A DNA stretch of 38,992 nt from Methylotenera sp. (GTDB lineage: Bacteria > Pseudomonadota > Gammaproteobacteria > Burkholderiales > Methylophilaceae), in contig SYKG01000021.1 of the NCBI GenBank assembly GCA_005797835.1, positions 1 to 38,992 on the forward strand, in the 5' to 3' direction. The translations under genes were made by a program, and so were the position numbers. Of the stretch, positions 29,914-38,764 are shown piece after piece; positions within the stretch are counted from its first letter, which is position 1; the number at the start of each line of letters is the position of its first letter. The notes below the pieces were generated by a model, which saw only the letters and a list, made by a program, of their open reading frames with translations, was not told the DNA's origin and ran no database searches.

Positions 29914-29917
29914 TCCT

Positions 29918-29923
29918 TATAAT
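29918..29923 (+). promoter_or_regulatory. Possible -10 element before trpF
   Basis: A perfect TATAAT lies in the 41-bp truA-trpF gap, the widest spacing in this part of the series. No good -35 is found at 16-18 bp; the perfect TTGACA at 29882-29887 is 30 bp away. If active, it would give trpFBA-accD a separate start about 25 bases before the trpF TTG. Confidence 0.3.
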
Positions 29924-29954
29924 AACTACCTTTACATCTTGAAGTAATATCATA

Positions 29955-30578
29955 TTGAGAACACGTACTAAAATTTGCGGTATTACTCGCCTTGAAGATG
30001 CAAAAGCTTGTATTTATGCAGGCTGTGATGCACTTGGGTTTGTTTTTTACAAAGAAAGTCCTAGATATATTACTTTAGATGCCTTTAAAGCCATTGTAAA
30101 AGGCTTACCCCCTTTTATCGCTAAAGTTGGGCTTTTTGTAAATGCTGCCCCTGAGGAAATAGAAGCAGCAATTCAATCAGGATTTTTGAATCTTCTCCAA
30201 TTCCATGGTGATGAAACCCCCGATTTTTGCAGACAATTTAAATTCCCATATATCAAAGCTGTTGCAGTTTCATCCTCAGTAGATTTGTTACAATATGTAA
30301 AGGATTTTTATGATTCAGAAGCTTTGTTGCTAGATTCATCTCACGAGTATCTCAAAGGTGGCACAGGACAGACATTTGATTGGAATTTAATTCCTCATTC
30401 GCTTTCTAAACCTATTATATTAGCAGGCGGCCTTAATGCAGAAAACGTGAAAGAAGCTATAAAAAAGGTGAATCCTTATGCGGTGGACGTGAGTGGCAGT
30501 GTTGAGGAGTCAAAAGGTATTAAAAATTATCATAAAATTCAAGCATTTATAAAGGAAATTCAAGATGCAACCGTATGA
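29955..30578 (+). CDS. trpF: Phosphoribosylanthranilate isomerase, TTG start
   Basis: Third step of the tryptophan branch, an Amadori rearrangement. The 207-residue TIM barrel has the catalytic Cys in [24 protein letters not shown], the LLQFHGDE strand with its Asp region, and [13 protein letters not shown] plus [13 protein letters not shown] for phosphate binding. The start is TTG, giving MRTRTKICG. No in-frame ATG keeps the catalytic Cys. The ribosome site is weak, so TrpF may be translated at a low rate. Its end overlaps trpB by 14 bp. Confidence 0.95.
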   Translation: MRTRTKICGITRLEDAKACIYAGCDALGFVFYKESPRYITLDAFKAIVKGLPPFIAKVGLFVNAAPEEIEAAIQSGFLNLLQFHGDETPDFCRQFKFPYIKAVAVSSSVDLLQYVKDFYDSEALLLDSSHEYLKGGTGQTFDWNLIPHSLSKPIILAGGLNAENVKEAIKKVNPYAVDVSGSVEESKGIKNYHKIQAFIKEIQDATV

Positions 30579-31767
30579 TATGCCAGATGAAAAAGGCCAT
30601 TTTGGTCAATTTGGGGGTGTATTTGTCGCAGAAACTTTGATTGAAGCACTCAATGAATTAAGAGCAATGTATGAAAAGTATCGACACGATCCTGTTTTTC
30701 TTGCTGAATTTCGTCATGATTTAAAGCATTTTGTAGGTCGTCCCAGCCCTATTTATCATGCTAAAAGATGGTCTGCTCGATTAGGTGGCGCTCAAATTTA
30801 TCTAAAAAGAGAAGATTTAAATCATACTGGCGCTCATAAAATTAACAATACTGTAGGCCAAGCTTTACTTGCAAAGCGCATGGGTAAGCCTCGCATCATA
30901 GCTGAAACGGGAGCAGGGCAGCATGGTGTTGCAACGGCTACTATTTCAGCTCGTTTGGGTCTTGAGTGCGTCGTTTATATGGGGTCTGAAGACGTAAAAA
31001 GGCAAGCTCAGAATGTTTATCGTATGAAACTCCTTGGCGCTTCTGTAGTGCCCGTAGAAAGCGGGTCCAAAACTTTAAAAGATGCTCTAAATGAAGCGAT
31101 GCGAGACTGGGTCACCAATATCTCAAATACTTTTTACATTATTGGTTCTGTGGCAGGACCTCATCCTTATCCCATGATAGTTCGTGACTTTAATTCCGTT
31201 GTAGGTGTGGAATGTAAAACACAAATGAATGAAATACTTGGTCGACAACCGGATGCAGTGGTTGCTTGCGTTGGTGGTGGTTCAAATGCGATGGGTATTT
31301 TTTATCCCTATATTGATTTGCCTCAAGTTCGATTGATTGGCGTTGAGGCAGCTGGACTTGGCATTGAAACTGGTAAGCATGCGGCCCCTTTAACTGCAAA
31401 TAGTCCTATAGGTGTTCTTCATGGTAACCGAACTTACTTAATGCAAAATGAAGAAGGACAAATTATGGATACTCATTCGATTTCAGCAGGCCTTGATTAT
31501 CCTGGTGTAGGTCCTGAACATGCTTGGTTAAAGGATATTAAGAGGGCTGAATATTTTGCAGTTACAGATACAGAGGCTTTAGATGCATTTAATAGTTTAT
31601 GCCTTACTGAAGGTATTATCCCGGCACTTGAAACTAGTCATGCCTTAGCATATGCAGAAAAACTTGCTAAAACCATGAAGGCCGATCAAGTGATTCTTGT
31701 GAATTTATCAGGTCGTGGTGATAAAGATATTAACACTGTGGCTAAAATTTCAAATATCAATCTATAA
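30565..31767 (+). CDS. trpB: Tryptophan synthase beta chain
   Basis: Joins indole and serine to tryptophan using PLP. The 400-residue protein has the PLP Lys92 in [15 protein letters not shown], the [12 protein letters not shown] loop, and the phosphate cradle [23 protein letters not shown] at the N-terminus supports the start. It overlaps trpF by 14 bp and precedes trpA by 7 bp. The trpF-trpB-trpA-accD order is a betaproteobacterial and gammaproteobacterial (Pseudomonas-like) pattern. Confidence 0.97.
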   Translation: MQPYDMPDEKGHFGQFGGVFVAETLIEALNELRAMYEKYRHDPVFLAEFRHDLKHFVGRPSPIYHAKRWSARLGGAQIYLKREDLNHTGAHKINNTVGQALLAKRMGKPRIIAETGAGQHGVATATISARLGLECVVYMGSEDVKRQAQNVYRMKLLGASVVPVESGSKTLKDALNEAMRDWVTNISNTFYIIGSVAGPHPYPMIVRDFNSVVGVECKTQMNEILGRQPDAVVACVGGGSNAMGIFYPYIDLPQVRLIGVEAAGLGIETGKHAAPLTANSPIGVLHGNRTYLMQNEEGQIMDTHSISAGLDYPGVGPEHAWLKDIKRAEYFAVTDTEALDAFNSLCLTEGIIPALETSHALAYAEKLAKTMKADQVILVNLSGRGDKDINTVAKISNINL

Positions 31768-31774
31768 ATTTTAT

Positions 31775-32569
31775 ATGTCTAGAATTAAAGATACATTTAA
31801 AGCACTTAAAGAAAAAAATAAAAATGCTTTAATACCTTATATTACAGCTGGCGATCCTCATCCAGATTCAACGGTTACTATGATGCATACTCTTGTGAGT
31901 GAGGGGGCTGACATGATTGAATTAGGTATTCCTTTTTCAGATCCAATGGCTGATGGCCCAACTATTCAAAGAGCGAGTGAGAGGGCTTTAGCGAATCATG
32001 TTGGTTTATCTCATGTGTTTAAAATGGTGACAAGATTTCGAGAAAAAGATACTCAAACACCTATTATCTTGATGGGCTATGCTAATCCAATTGAGGCGAT
32101 TGGAGTTAAAACGTTTGTAGATAAGGCAAAAATGTCTGATGTAGATGGCATTATTACTGTAGATTATCCTCCAGAAGAATGTATGCAATTTACAAAATTA
32201 CTTAAAGAAAAAAATATTGATAGTATTTTTTTATTATCACCAACAACAGAATTGGATAGAGTAAAATTAATTATCGAGCAGGCTTCTGGATTTTTATATT
32301 ACGTCTCGTTAAAAGGTGTCACAGGTGCTGCAAATATTGATATTGAGCAAGTAAAATCTAAAGTAGCTGTCATTCGAAGACTAACAGATCTTCCTATCGG
32401 GGTAGGTTTTGGTGTGAAAGATGCGGTAACAGCAAAAGAGGTTGCTAAAATTTCTGATGCTGTGGTAGTTGGTAGCCGTATGGTTCAAGAAATTGAGAAT
32501 TCAAATCAAGATAATTTGATCCAAAATATTTCTAAGCTAATGAAAGAATTAAGAAAAGCGATTAATTAA
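31775..32569 (+). CDS. trpA: Tryptophan synthase alpha chain
   Basis: Releases indole from indole-3-glycerol phosphate and channels it to TrpB. From ATG 31775 the protein has 264 residues, beginning [15 protein letters not shown]; the frame is open 20 codons further upstream into trpB, but homologues do not extend there. Catalytic residues lie in [19 protein letters not shown] (Glu and Asp). [11 protein letters not shown] and GVGFGVKD complete the barrel. Confidence 0.96.
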   Translation: MSRIKDTFKALKEKNKNALIPYITAGDPHPDSTVTMMHTLVSEGADMIELGIPFSDPMADGPTIQRASERALANHVGLSHVFKMVTRFREKDTQTPIILMGYANPIEAIGVKTFVDKAKMSDVDGIITVDYPPEECMQFTKLLKEKNIDSIFLLSPTTELDRVKLIIEQASGFLYYVSLKGVTGAANIDIEQVKSKVAVIRRLTDLPIGVGFGVKDAVTAKEVAKISDAVVVGSRMVQEIENSNQDNLIQNISKLMKELRKAIN

Positions 32570-32585
32570 TGAGTCGAGTATAAAT

Positions 32586-33443
32586 ATGAGCTGGTTAAAA
32601 GACGTCTTACCCCCAAAAATAAAACGTATTGTTGGAAGTGTTTCTAAAAAAAATATCCCTGAGGGTTTGTGGTGTAAATGCTCTTCATGTCAAGCCGTAC
32701 TTTATCGAACAGATCTTGAGCAAAACATGGAAGTTTGTCCAAAATGCTCTTTTCATAATCGAATTTCAGCTCGCACACGTATTGATATTTTATTGGATAA
32801 AGATAAAAGAAAAGAAATTGGTGCATTGATTCAATCTTTAGATTTTTTGAAGTTTAATGATACCCAAAGTTATGCTGAACGAATTGATTCATCTCAAAAA
32901 GATTTGAATGAGAAAGAAGCGATAGTGGTAATGCAAGGATCAATGGAAGGTAAGCCTGTAGTTGTTGCAGCTTTCGAATTTAAATTCATGGGTGGATCAA
33001 TGGGCTCAGTTGTAGGTGAAAAATTTGTACGCGGCGTTCAAGCCGCGATTAAATTAAAAGCTGCGTTTATATGTATTTCTGCAAGTGGGGGAGCACGCAT
33101 GCAAGAAGGGTTACTCTCTCTTATGCAAATGGCGAAAACAAGTGCTGTCCTTACTAAATTGAGTGAAGCTAAATTACCATTTTTCTCAGTACTTACCGAT
33201 CCAACTATGGGCGGTGTATCTGCAAGCTTTGCCATGTTAGGCGATATAATTATTGCAGAACCAAGAGCATTGATTGGTTTCGCTGGTCCCCGTGTAATTG
33301 AGCAAACGGTGAGAGTTAAACTTCCTGAAGGTTTTCAACGTTCTGAATTTCTTTTATCTCATGGGGCCATTGATATGATCGTGGATCGTCGTGATATGAA
33401 AAAAAAACTTGTCAATTTAATTTCTAAATTATCTAAAAATTAA
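32586..33443 (+). CDS. accD: Acetyl-CoA carboxylase carboxyltransferase subunit beta
   Basis: Part of the enzyme that makes malonyl-CoA for fatty acid synthesis. The 285-residue protein has the N-terminal zinc ribbon Cys32, Cys35, Cys51 and Cys54, then the carboxyltransferase crotonase-like fold with [25 protein letters not shown] and [16 protein letters not shown]. It follows trpA and precedes folC, the conserved order. The alpha subunit gene accA is elsewhere. Confidence 0.97.
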   Translation: MSWLKDVLPPKIKRIVGSVSKKNIPEGLWCKCSSCQAVLYRTDLEQNMEVCPKCSFHNRISARTRIDILLDKDKRKEIGALIQSLDFLKFNDTQSYAERIDSSQKDLNEKEAIVVMQGSMEGKPVVVAAFEFKFMGGSMGSVVGEKFVRGVQAAIKLKAAFICISASGGARMQEGLLSLMQMAKTSAVLTKLSEAKLPFFSVLTDPTMGGVSASFAMLGDIIIAEPRALIGFAGPRVIEQTVRVKLPEGFQRSEFLLSHGAIDMIVDRRDMKKKLVNLISKLSKN

Positions 33444-33477
33444 TTTAACTCGTTCCAAGTTTTCTCAGCAGCCACTT

Positions 33478-34728
33478 ATGAATCTCAGTGAATGGATAAG
33501 ATATATTGAATCGATTCATTCCTCCAGTATTGATCTTACTTTAGAGCGTATCAAAATTGTATGTAAGCGTTTAAATTTAGACGTTTCTTGTCCTATCATT
33601 ACTGTCGGGGGGACTAATGGCAAAGGTTCTACCTGTACTATTCTAGAATCGATTTATAGAGAAGCTGGATATAAAGTAGGATGTTACACCTCACCACATT
33701 TTTTATATTTTAATGAGCGTATTAAAATCCAATCTGTTGCTGTTTCAGACAAACTTATTTGTGATGCTTTTTCAAAAATTGAATCTGTAAGAGAAGGTAT
33801 ATCGCTTACTTACTTTGAATACGGCACAATTGCTGCCATGATCATTTTTTTAGACGCAGATATAGATTTAGCTATTCTTGAAGTAGGTCTAGGTGGCAGG
33901 TTAGATGCCGTGAATATTTTTGATGCTGATTGTGCCATAGTCACAACCATTGACCTTGATCATATGGATTATTTAGGGCATACAAGAGAGGCAATCGGCT
34001 ATGAGAAGGCGGGTATTTATCGAGCCAACAAAATAGCAATCTGTGGTGATTTCAATCCCCCTCAATCGCTAATTAAGTTTTGTGAATCAATTGATACTAA
34101 ATTAAAACTTATAGGGAAGGATTTTGGGTACAAGGTCCATCATGATTCTTTTGACTTTTTTATTGAATCATCTTTTGTAATAAATTTACCACTACCTTCA
34201 CTTCAAGGTGACTTTCAAATAGCGAATGCAACAAGTGCTCTGATGGCAGTAAAAAGTATGGAAGACAAATTACCCTTAACAGAAACTTCAATTCAAAAAG
34301 GTATTTTATTGGCTTTGTTACCAGGCAGATTTCAGGAAATTCAAAAAAACCCTTCTTTGATTTTGGATGTAGCCCATAACCCCCAGGCGGCAAAATCTTT
34401 ATCTTATAATCTAAAAGCGTATCCTATTCCAGGTAAAACTATTGCGGTATTTTCAATTCTTAAAGATAAAGATATTTTTGGTGTAGTTAGAGAATTAAGT
34501 GCTGATATTTTTGATTGGTATATATCAGAAATTAAAAACGAGAGGGGGGCGAGTATTGAAACTATTTCTAAAACTATTAAAAAAATTAATTCATCTGCAA
34601 ATATAGTATCTTTTAAAAATATACAAGAAGCTTATCAATTTGCGCTCAAGACAGCCACGAGAAATGATAGAATAATTGTATTCGGCTCTTTCTATACTGT
34701 AGCTGATATTATGAAACTTATTTCCTAA
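33478..34728 (+). CDS. folC: Bifunctional folylpolyglutamate synthase/dihydrofolate synthase
   Basis: Adds glutamate to dihydropteroate and to folates. The 416-residue Mur-ligase-type protein has the P-loop VGGTNGKGST (about residues 43-52), then EVGLGGRLDAVN and TTIDLDHMDYLGHTREAIGYEKAGI, including the Lys that is typically carbamylated. LPGRFQEI and LDVAHNPQAA lie in the C-terminal domain. The SPOR-domain gene starts 3 bp downstream. Confidence 0.95.
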   Translation: MNLSEWIRYIESIHSSSIDLTLERIKIVCKRLNLDVSCPIITVGGTNGKGSTCTILESIYREAGYKVGCYTSPHFLYFNERIKIQSVAVSDKLICDAFSKIESVREGISLTYFEYGTIAAMIIFLDADIDLAILEVGLGGRLDAVNIFDADCAIVTTIDLDHMDYLGHTREAIGYEKAGIYRANKIAICGDFNPPQSLIKFCESIDTKLKLIGKDFGYKVHHDSFDFFIESSFVINLPLPSLQGDFQIANATSALMAVKSMEDKLPLTETSIQKGILLALLPGRFQEIQKNPSLILDVAHNPQAAKSLSYNLKAYPIPGKTIAVFSILKDKDIFGVVRELSADIFDWYISEIKNERGASIETISKTIKKINSSANIVSFKNIQEAYQFALKTATRNDRIIVFGSFYTVADIMKLIS

Positions 34729-34731
34729 GCT

Positions 34732-35286
34732 ATGAGCGAAGACAATTTAATTTTGCCTCAAGAAGAAAAACTGATAAGTCAGGCCAAAAAGAGGCTTCTT
34801 GGCGCATTTTTAATTTTATTAATTCTTCTTATCTCTGCTCCTTTTATTTTAAAAAATCGTAATGTAGAAGGACCTACTGAATCCATTAAGATTTCATTTG
34901 AAAGTTCTCCTTTTGTTGAAGGTATTAATGACGAAAATATAAAACTGCCAGAGCCTAATTTACAGAATCAGGAATCAATAACTCCGCCAGCAAAAAAAGA
35001 TATGCCCTTGTCTAGTGACATAAAAGTAGAACCTGAAACAACCATACCAACTAATAGTGATATTTATATTCAATTGGGTATTTTTTCAGATATAGAAAAG
35101 GTTAAATCACTCCAACAGAAATTAAATCTATTAAATATTCAAACTAAAAGTGAAGCAGTTAATATTAATGGTGTTAATAAAGTAAGATTAATTACAAATA
35201 AATTTAAAACTGATGCATTAGCTAAAGAAACATTGGTCAGAATTAGAAATGCAGGTATCTTAGGTATTATCAAGAAGAGTAATTAA
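34732..35286 (+). CDS. SPOR-domain cell division protein (DedD-like)
   Basis: A 184-residue bitopic protein: a short cytoplasmic N-terminus, one membrane helix (about residues 24-41), a low-complexity Pro- and Glu-rich periplasmic linker, and a C-terminal SPOR domain (about residues 108-184, starting IYIQLGIFSDIEKVKSLQQK). SPOR domains bind denuded peptidoglycan at the division septum. Position between folC and cvpA is that of dedD in E. coli and of its relatives in Betaproteobacteria. It overlaps cvpA by one base (TAATG). Confidence 0.88.
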   Translation: MSEDNLILPQEEKLISQAKKRLLGAFLILLILLISAPFILKNRNVEGPTESIKISFESSPFVEGINDENIKLPEPNLQNQESITPPAKKDMPLSSDIKVEPETTIPTNSDIYIQLGIFSDIEKVKSLQQKLNLLNIQTKSEAVNINGVNKVRLITNKFKTDALAKETLVRIRNAGILGIIKKSN

Positions 35287-35774
35287 TGACATTTGTTGAT
35301 TATGGATTTTTTATCATTGCCATTATTTCTACTTTTTTAGGCTGTTATCGTGGGTTTGTTCGTGAACTTTTATCTGTCATTGCTTGGGCTTTGTCTTTTT
35401 ACTTAGCGCAATTTTTTTCTCTTAAGGTTGCTTCAAAACTTTATTGGATTATCAATGATTCGATTCGAAATTTAGTTGCTTATTTCTTGATCTTCATAGC
35501 TGTCCTTATGGCTTCAATGGGTATGATTATGATTTTGAATAAATTTATTAAATTTACTGGGCTTTCATTTGCTAATATTTTATTTGGAGGCTTTTTTGGC
35601 TTTCTTCGAGCGATTCTTATTGTGCTTCTTTGTCATTTAGTGATTCATTCAACCTCCTTTAAAAATCATTCTTCTTGGCAAGATTCTTTTATTAAACCTT
35701 ATTTTGAATCTTTTACAGCTATGGCAGGCGTTTATTTGCCACTAGATATCCTTAAGCATGTAAAATCATACTAA
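35286..35774 (+). CDS. cvpA: CvpA family membrane protein
   Basis: A 162-residue inner-membrane protein with four predicted helices, named for colicin V production in E. coli. Opening MTFVDYGFFIIAIISTFLG followed by GFVRELLSVIAWALSF is typical. The molecular role is unsettled; recent work on relatives points to envelope integrity under bile or salt stress. It lies just upstream of purF, as in E. coli. Confidence 0.93.
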   Translation: MTFVDYGFFIIAIISTFLGCYRGFVRELLSVIAWALSFYLAQFFSLKVASKLYWIINDSIRNLVAYFLIFIAVLMASMGMIMILNKFIKFTGLSFANILFGGFFGFLRAILIVLLCHLVIHSTSFKNHSSWQDSFIKPYFESFTAMAGVYLPLDILKHVKSY

Positions 35775-35798
35775 CGAACATATTTTTAGGGCGCTGAA

Positions 35799-37328
35799 AT
35801 GTGTGGAATCCTTGGAATAGTCGGCAAAAAACCTGTTAATCAGCTACTTTATGATGGCTTGTTAGTCCTTCAACATCGAGGTCAAGACGCTGCTGGTATT
35901 GTTACCTGTGATGGTAATTCCTTTTTTATGCATAAAAATAATGGTCTTGTGAAAGATGTCTTTCATACACGCCATATGCTAAATCTTATTGGTAATGCCG
36001 GTATTGCCCATGTGCGTTATCCTACAGCTGGCTCATCCTCAGCTGCTGAAGCTCAGCCTTTTTATGTGAATTCTCCTTTTGGTATTGTTTTGGGCCACAA
36101 CGGTAATTTAACTAATGCGGAGAAACTCAAAGAAGATATTTTTAGACAAGATCTCCGTCATATCAATACCACATCAGATTCGGAAGTTTTACTTAATGTA
36201 TTAGCGCATGAAATTGAAGAGTCTTCAAAGAACAGCCTTCTTAATAGTGATGTTGTTTTTGATGCTGTCACTTCACTTCATAAGCGTTGTAAAGGGGCAT
36301 ATGCTGTAGTCTCTATGATTGCTAATTTTGGTCTTCTTGCATTTAGAGATCCTCATGGTATTCGCCCACTCGTCATAGGTAAGCATGAGAGTGCAGAAGG
36401 AATGGAATATATTGTGGCTTCTGAAAGTGTAGCTCTTGATGTATTAGGATTTAAATTGTTAAGAGACGTAGAGCCAGGTGAAGCAGTCTTTATTGATATG
36501 AATGGAAATTTTTATTCTAAACAATGTGCCAAACCTAATCATCATCCCTGTATATTTGAGTATGTATATCTTGCGAGACCTGACTCAGTGATCGATGGCG
36601 TTTCTGTTTATCAAACTCGACTTAATATGGGAAAGACGTTAGCGCAGAAAATTAAGAAATCCTGGGATCATTTAGATATTGATGTTGTTATTCCAATTCC
36701 GGATACAAGCAGACCGAGTGCTTTGCAGTTAGCTCTGGAATTGGGTCTCGATTACCGTGAAGGTTTTATTAAAAATCGCTATATTGGCCGCACTTTTATT
36801 ATGCCTGGTCAAGCATTAAGAAAAAAATCAGTTTGTCAAAAACTTAATCCCATCAAGATTGAATTTCAAGATAAAAATGTTCTATTAGTAGATGATTCGA
36901 TCGTGAGGGGAACGACTTCTAAAGAAATTGTTCAAATGGCAAGAGAGGCCGGCGCTAAAAAAGTTTACCTAGTCTCAGCAGCCCCACCTGTTAGATTTCC
37001 TAATGTTTATGGAATTGACATGCCTTCACGAACTGAATTATTGGCACCCAACAAAACTGACAAAGAAATTCGAGAAGAGATTGGTGCAGATGAATTAATC
37101 TATCAGGATTTGGATGCACTCATTAAGAATATTACATCTATTAATCCAAAACTTAAAAAATTTGATGCTTCATGTTTTGATGGTAAATACATTACAGGTG
37201 ATATTGACGAATATTATTTAAAAAATATTGAAAAAATTCGCTCTGATTCAAATAGGGCAGATAAACCTTCAAACGCAAATTTACAGATGGATTTAAATTT
37301 AATTAAAAATGAAGAGGAAGCTGCTTAA
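35799..37328 (+). CDS. purF: Amidophosphoribosyltransferase
   Basis: First committed step of purine synthesis, transferring glutamine nitrogen to PRPP. The 509-residue protein begins [12 protein letters not shown], and Cys2 is the N-terminal nucleophile after Met removal. The glutaminase domain shows [11 protein letters not shown] and GHNGNLTN. The PRPP motif is [19 protein letters not shown]. The E. coli-type sequence without an N-terminal propeptide or Fe-S ligands is expected. It is the last gene of the long plus-strand series. No terminator hairpin follows; instead a new promoter for metZ begins 14 bp downstream. Confidence 0.97.
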   Translation: MCGILGIVGKKPVNQLLYDGLLVLQHRGQDAAGIVTCDGNSFFMHKNNGLVKDVFHTRHMLNLIGNAGIAHVRYPTAGSSSAAEAQPFYVNSPFGIVLGHNGNLTNAEKLKEDIFRQDLRHINTTSDSEVLLNVLAHEIEESSKNSLLNSDVVFDAVTSLHKRCKGAYAVVSMIANFGLLAFRDPHGIRPLVIGKHESAEGMEYIVASESVALDVLGFKLLRDVEPGEAVFIDMNGNFYSKQCAKPNHHPCIFEYVYLARPDSVIDGVSVYQTRLNMGKTLAQKIKKSWDHLDIDVVIPIPDTSRPSALQLALELGLDYREGFIKNRYIGRTFIMPGQALRKKSVCQKLNPIKIEFQDKNVLLVDDSIVRGTTSKEIVQMAREAGAKKVYLVSAAPPVRFPNVYGIDMPSRTELLAPNKTDKEIREEIGADELIYQDLDALIKNITSINPKLKKFDASCFDGKYITGDIDEYYLKNIEKIRSDSNRADKPSNANLQMDLNLIKNEEEAA

Positions 37329-37341
37329 TATTAGGGGTCTC

Positions 37342-37369
37342 TTGACGTATTTTTTTTATCGTGCATAAT
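37342..37369 (+). promoter_or_regulatory. metZ promoter
   Basis: A -35 TTGACG (37342-37347, five of six consensus bases) and a -10 CATAAT (37364-37369, five of six) are separated by 16 bp. The predicted start, about 37376-37377, falls exactly at the 5' edge of the P1 stem of the riboswitch aptamer, so the aptamer would form the first folded structure of the transcript. Confidence 0.72.
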
Positions 37370-37375
37370 TATATT

Positions 37376-37444
37376 TGCGCTGATTTGAGTAATGAAGTTA
37401 TTTCTCAGCTTGCGGGCGCTCTAAAAATACTGCTAAAGCGAGGG
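37376..37444 (+). promoter_or_regulatory. SAM-II-like (SAM_alpha / metA motif) riboswitch aptamer upstream of metZ
   Basis: Stem P1 is GCGCT (37377-37381) with GGCGC (37415-37419), closing with a U-G pair. GATTT directly follows the 5' strand of P1, and TTGC (37410-37413) sits just before its 3' strand. An A-rich L3 (CTAAAAA, 37421-37427) and the conserved GCTAAA (37432-37437) come next. These are, in order, the elements of the crystallised SAM-II RNA (GCGCU-GAUUU ... UUGC-AGCGC ... AUAAA ... GCUAAA). L1 holds an extra hairpin, TGAG (37386-37389) with CTCA (37404-37407). The downstream gene makes homocysteine, the usual SAM-II target class. Comparison was from memory; no covariance model was run. 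Confidence 0.8.
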
Positions 37445-37459
37445 TTGCCCCGTTTTAGC
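37432..37459 (+). promoter_or_regulatory. Antiterminator hairpin of the metZ leader
   Basis: GCTAAAGCGAGG (37432-37443) pairs with CCCCGTTTTAGC (37448-37459) around a GTTG loop: eleven pairs including one G-U, with one A-C mismatch. The 5' arm is the conserved 3' strand of the SAM-II core, and the 3' arm contains the 5' arm of the terminator. The hairpin therefore cannot coexist with the folded aptamer or with the terminator. Confidence 0.7.
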
Positions 37460-37481
37460 TTTTCGTGAAACGGGTTTTTTT
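37449..37481 (+). terminator. Conditional intrinsic terminator of the metZ leader
   Basis: CCCGTTT (37449-37455) pairs perfectly with AAACGGG (37468-37474), followed directly by seven T residues (37475-37481). It ends 24 bases before the metZ ATG, so it can only be an attenuator for metZ, not a plain terminator for purF. It becomes available when SAM-bound aptamer holds the antiterminator arm. Confidence 0.85.
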
Positions 37482-37505
37482 ACGCCCAAAAAAAGGTTGC
37501 AATCT

Positions 37506-38678
37506 ATGAATAACGATCTATGGAAATTTAATACACACTCTATTAGAACCGGCTCATTACAATCTGAATTCGGAGAGAATTCTGAAGCTATCTTTTTAAC
37601 CTCAAGCTATGTGTTTGATTCATCAGCGCAGGCGGCTGCAAGATTTGCAGGTAGTGAGCCTGGTAATATCTATTCGCGTTTTACCAATCCTACAGTTACA
37701 ATGTTTCAGGATCGTCTTGCAGCCCTTGAGGGAAGTGAGGCATGTGTGGCGACTGCAAGCGGTATGTCGGCGATTCTTACAACGATCATGGGTCTTTGTT
37801 CTTCTGGGGATCATATCGTAGCTTCACGAAGTATTTTTGGTACAACTCTACAACTCTTTAGTAATATTTTAACGCGCTGGGGTTTAGAGGTTACTTTTGT
37901 ATCGATTACTAATCTTAATGAGTGGGAAGATGCTACTCAAAAAAATACAAAACTTTTCTTTGTCGAGACCCCTTCGAATCCATTAACTGAAGTTACAGAC
38001 ATTACAGCACTTTCAAAAATAGCACATCAAAAAGATATTAAATTAGTGGTTGATAATTGTTTTTGTTCCCCAGCGCTACAAAAGCCCTTGTCACTTGGTG
38101 CTGACATTATTATTCACTCAGCTACTAAGTATCTTGATGGTCAAGGTCGTTGTTTAGGCGGCGCAGTATTAGCAGATAAAAAAACTATAGAGCCTATGTA
38201 TCAATTTTTACGAACTGCAGGCCCTGCAATGAGTGCATTTAATGCCTGGGTCTTTTTAAAAGGTTTAGAAACATTATCTATCCGTATGGAGGCTCATTCT
38301 AGGAATGCACATCATTTAGCTTTATGGCTTGAGTCCCAACCTCAGGTAGAGCGAGTGTACTATCCTGGATTAGCTTCCCACCCACAGCACAAACTAGCTT
38401 TAGCTCAGCAAAAATCTGGTGGGGGGATTGTGTCTTTTGAAGTAAAAGGTGATCAAAAAGAGGCATGGGACTTAATTGATTCGACGCGATTAATTTCCAT
38501 AACGGCTAATTTAGGGGATGTCAAATCCACAATTACACATCCAGCAACCACGACTCATTCGAGAGTGAGTCCTGAAGACCGACAAAAAACAGGTATTAAG
38601 AATAACCTTGTCAGAATCGCTGTAGGTCTTGAGGATATTGAAGATCTAAAAGCTGATTTGTCCAGTCTTTCAGACTAA
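37506..38678 (+). CDS. metZ: O-succinylhomoserine sulfhydrylase
   Basis: PLP enzyme forming homocysteine from O-succinylhomoserine (or O-acetylhomoserine) and sulfide. The 390-residue Cys/Met-metabolism protein has the PLP Lys208 in HSATKYLDGQGR, VETPSNPLTEVTD and VDNCFCSPALQKP, and the C-terminal RVSPEDRQKTGI. The start is taken at ATG 37506, 9 bases after AAAGG (37492-37496); an in-frame TTG at 37497 lies too close to that site. MetZ downstream of purF is the standard betaproteobacterial order, favouring metZ over metY or metB. Expression is predicted to be SAM-repressed through the leader. Confidence 0.93.
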   Translation: MNNDLWKFNTHSIRTGSLQSEFGENSEAIFLTSSYVFDSSAQAAARFAGSEPGNIYSRFTNPTVTMFQDRLAALEGSEACVATASGMSAILTTIMGLCSSGDHIVASRSIFGTTLQLFSNILTRWGLEVTFVSITNLNEWEDATQKNTKLFFVETPSNPLTEVTDITALSKIAHQKDIKLVVDNCFCSPALQKPLSLGADIIIHSATKYLDGQGRCLGGAVLADKKTIEPMYQFLRTAGPAMSAFNAWVFLKGLETLSIRMEAHSRNAHHLALWLESQPQVERVYYPGLASHPQHKLALAQQKSGGGIVSFEVKGDQKEAWDLIDSTRLISITANLGDVKSTITHPATTTHSRVSPEDRQKTGIKNNLVRIAVGLEDIEDLKADLSSLSD

Positions 38679-38717
38679 AAAATACCTCTATTAGGGTAAA
38701 AATACAGCCCTGCTACA

Positions 38718-38726
38718 TGTTAAAAT
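38718..38726 (+). promoter_or_regulatory. Candidate extended -10 promoter for gyrA
   Basis: TGTTAAAAT at 38718-38726 is an extended -10 (TG, one base, then TAAAAT with five of six matches). No -35 is visible at the right distance, which extended -10 promoters can tolerate. The predicted leader is about 32 bases. Confidence 0.4.
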
Positions 38727-38764
38727 TTAGGTAGTCTCCCACTTAAATTATCGATCTAATTCCT

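Noticed and set aside
29882-29917. Perfect TTGACA upstream of the trpF TATAAT
   Set aside because: The spacing is 30 bp, far outside the 15-19 bp range, so the two cannot form one sigma-70 promoter.
31715-31774. Upstream in-frame ATG extending trpA by 20 codons
   Set aside because: It lies within the trpB 3' end and is not part of the TrpA fold; ATG 31775 gives the standard length.
37497-37505. TTG start for metZ
   Set aside because: It directly abuts the AAAGG ribosome site; ATG 37506 is at a normal distance.
38680-38705. Possible terminator after metZ (ACCT...AGGGT)
   Set aside because: The stem is only about four pairs with a wobble and is followed by A residues instead of T residues.
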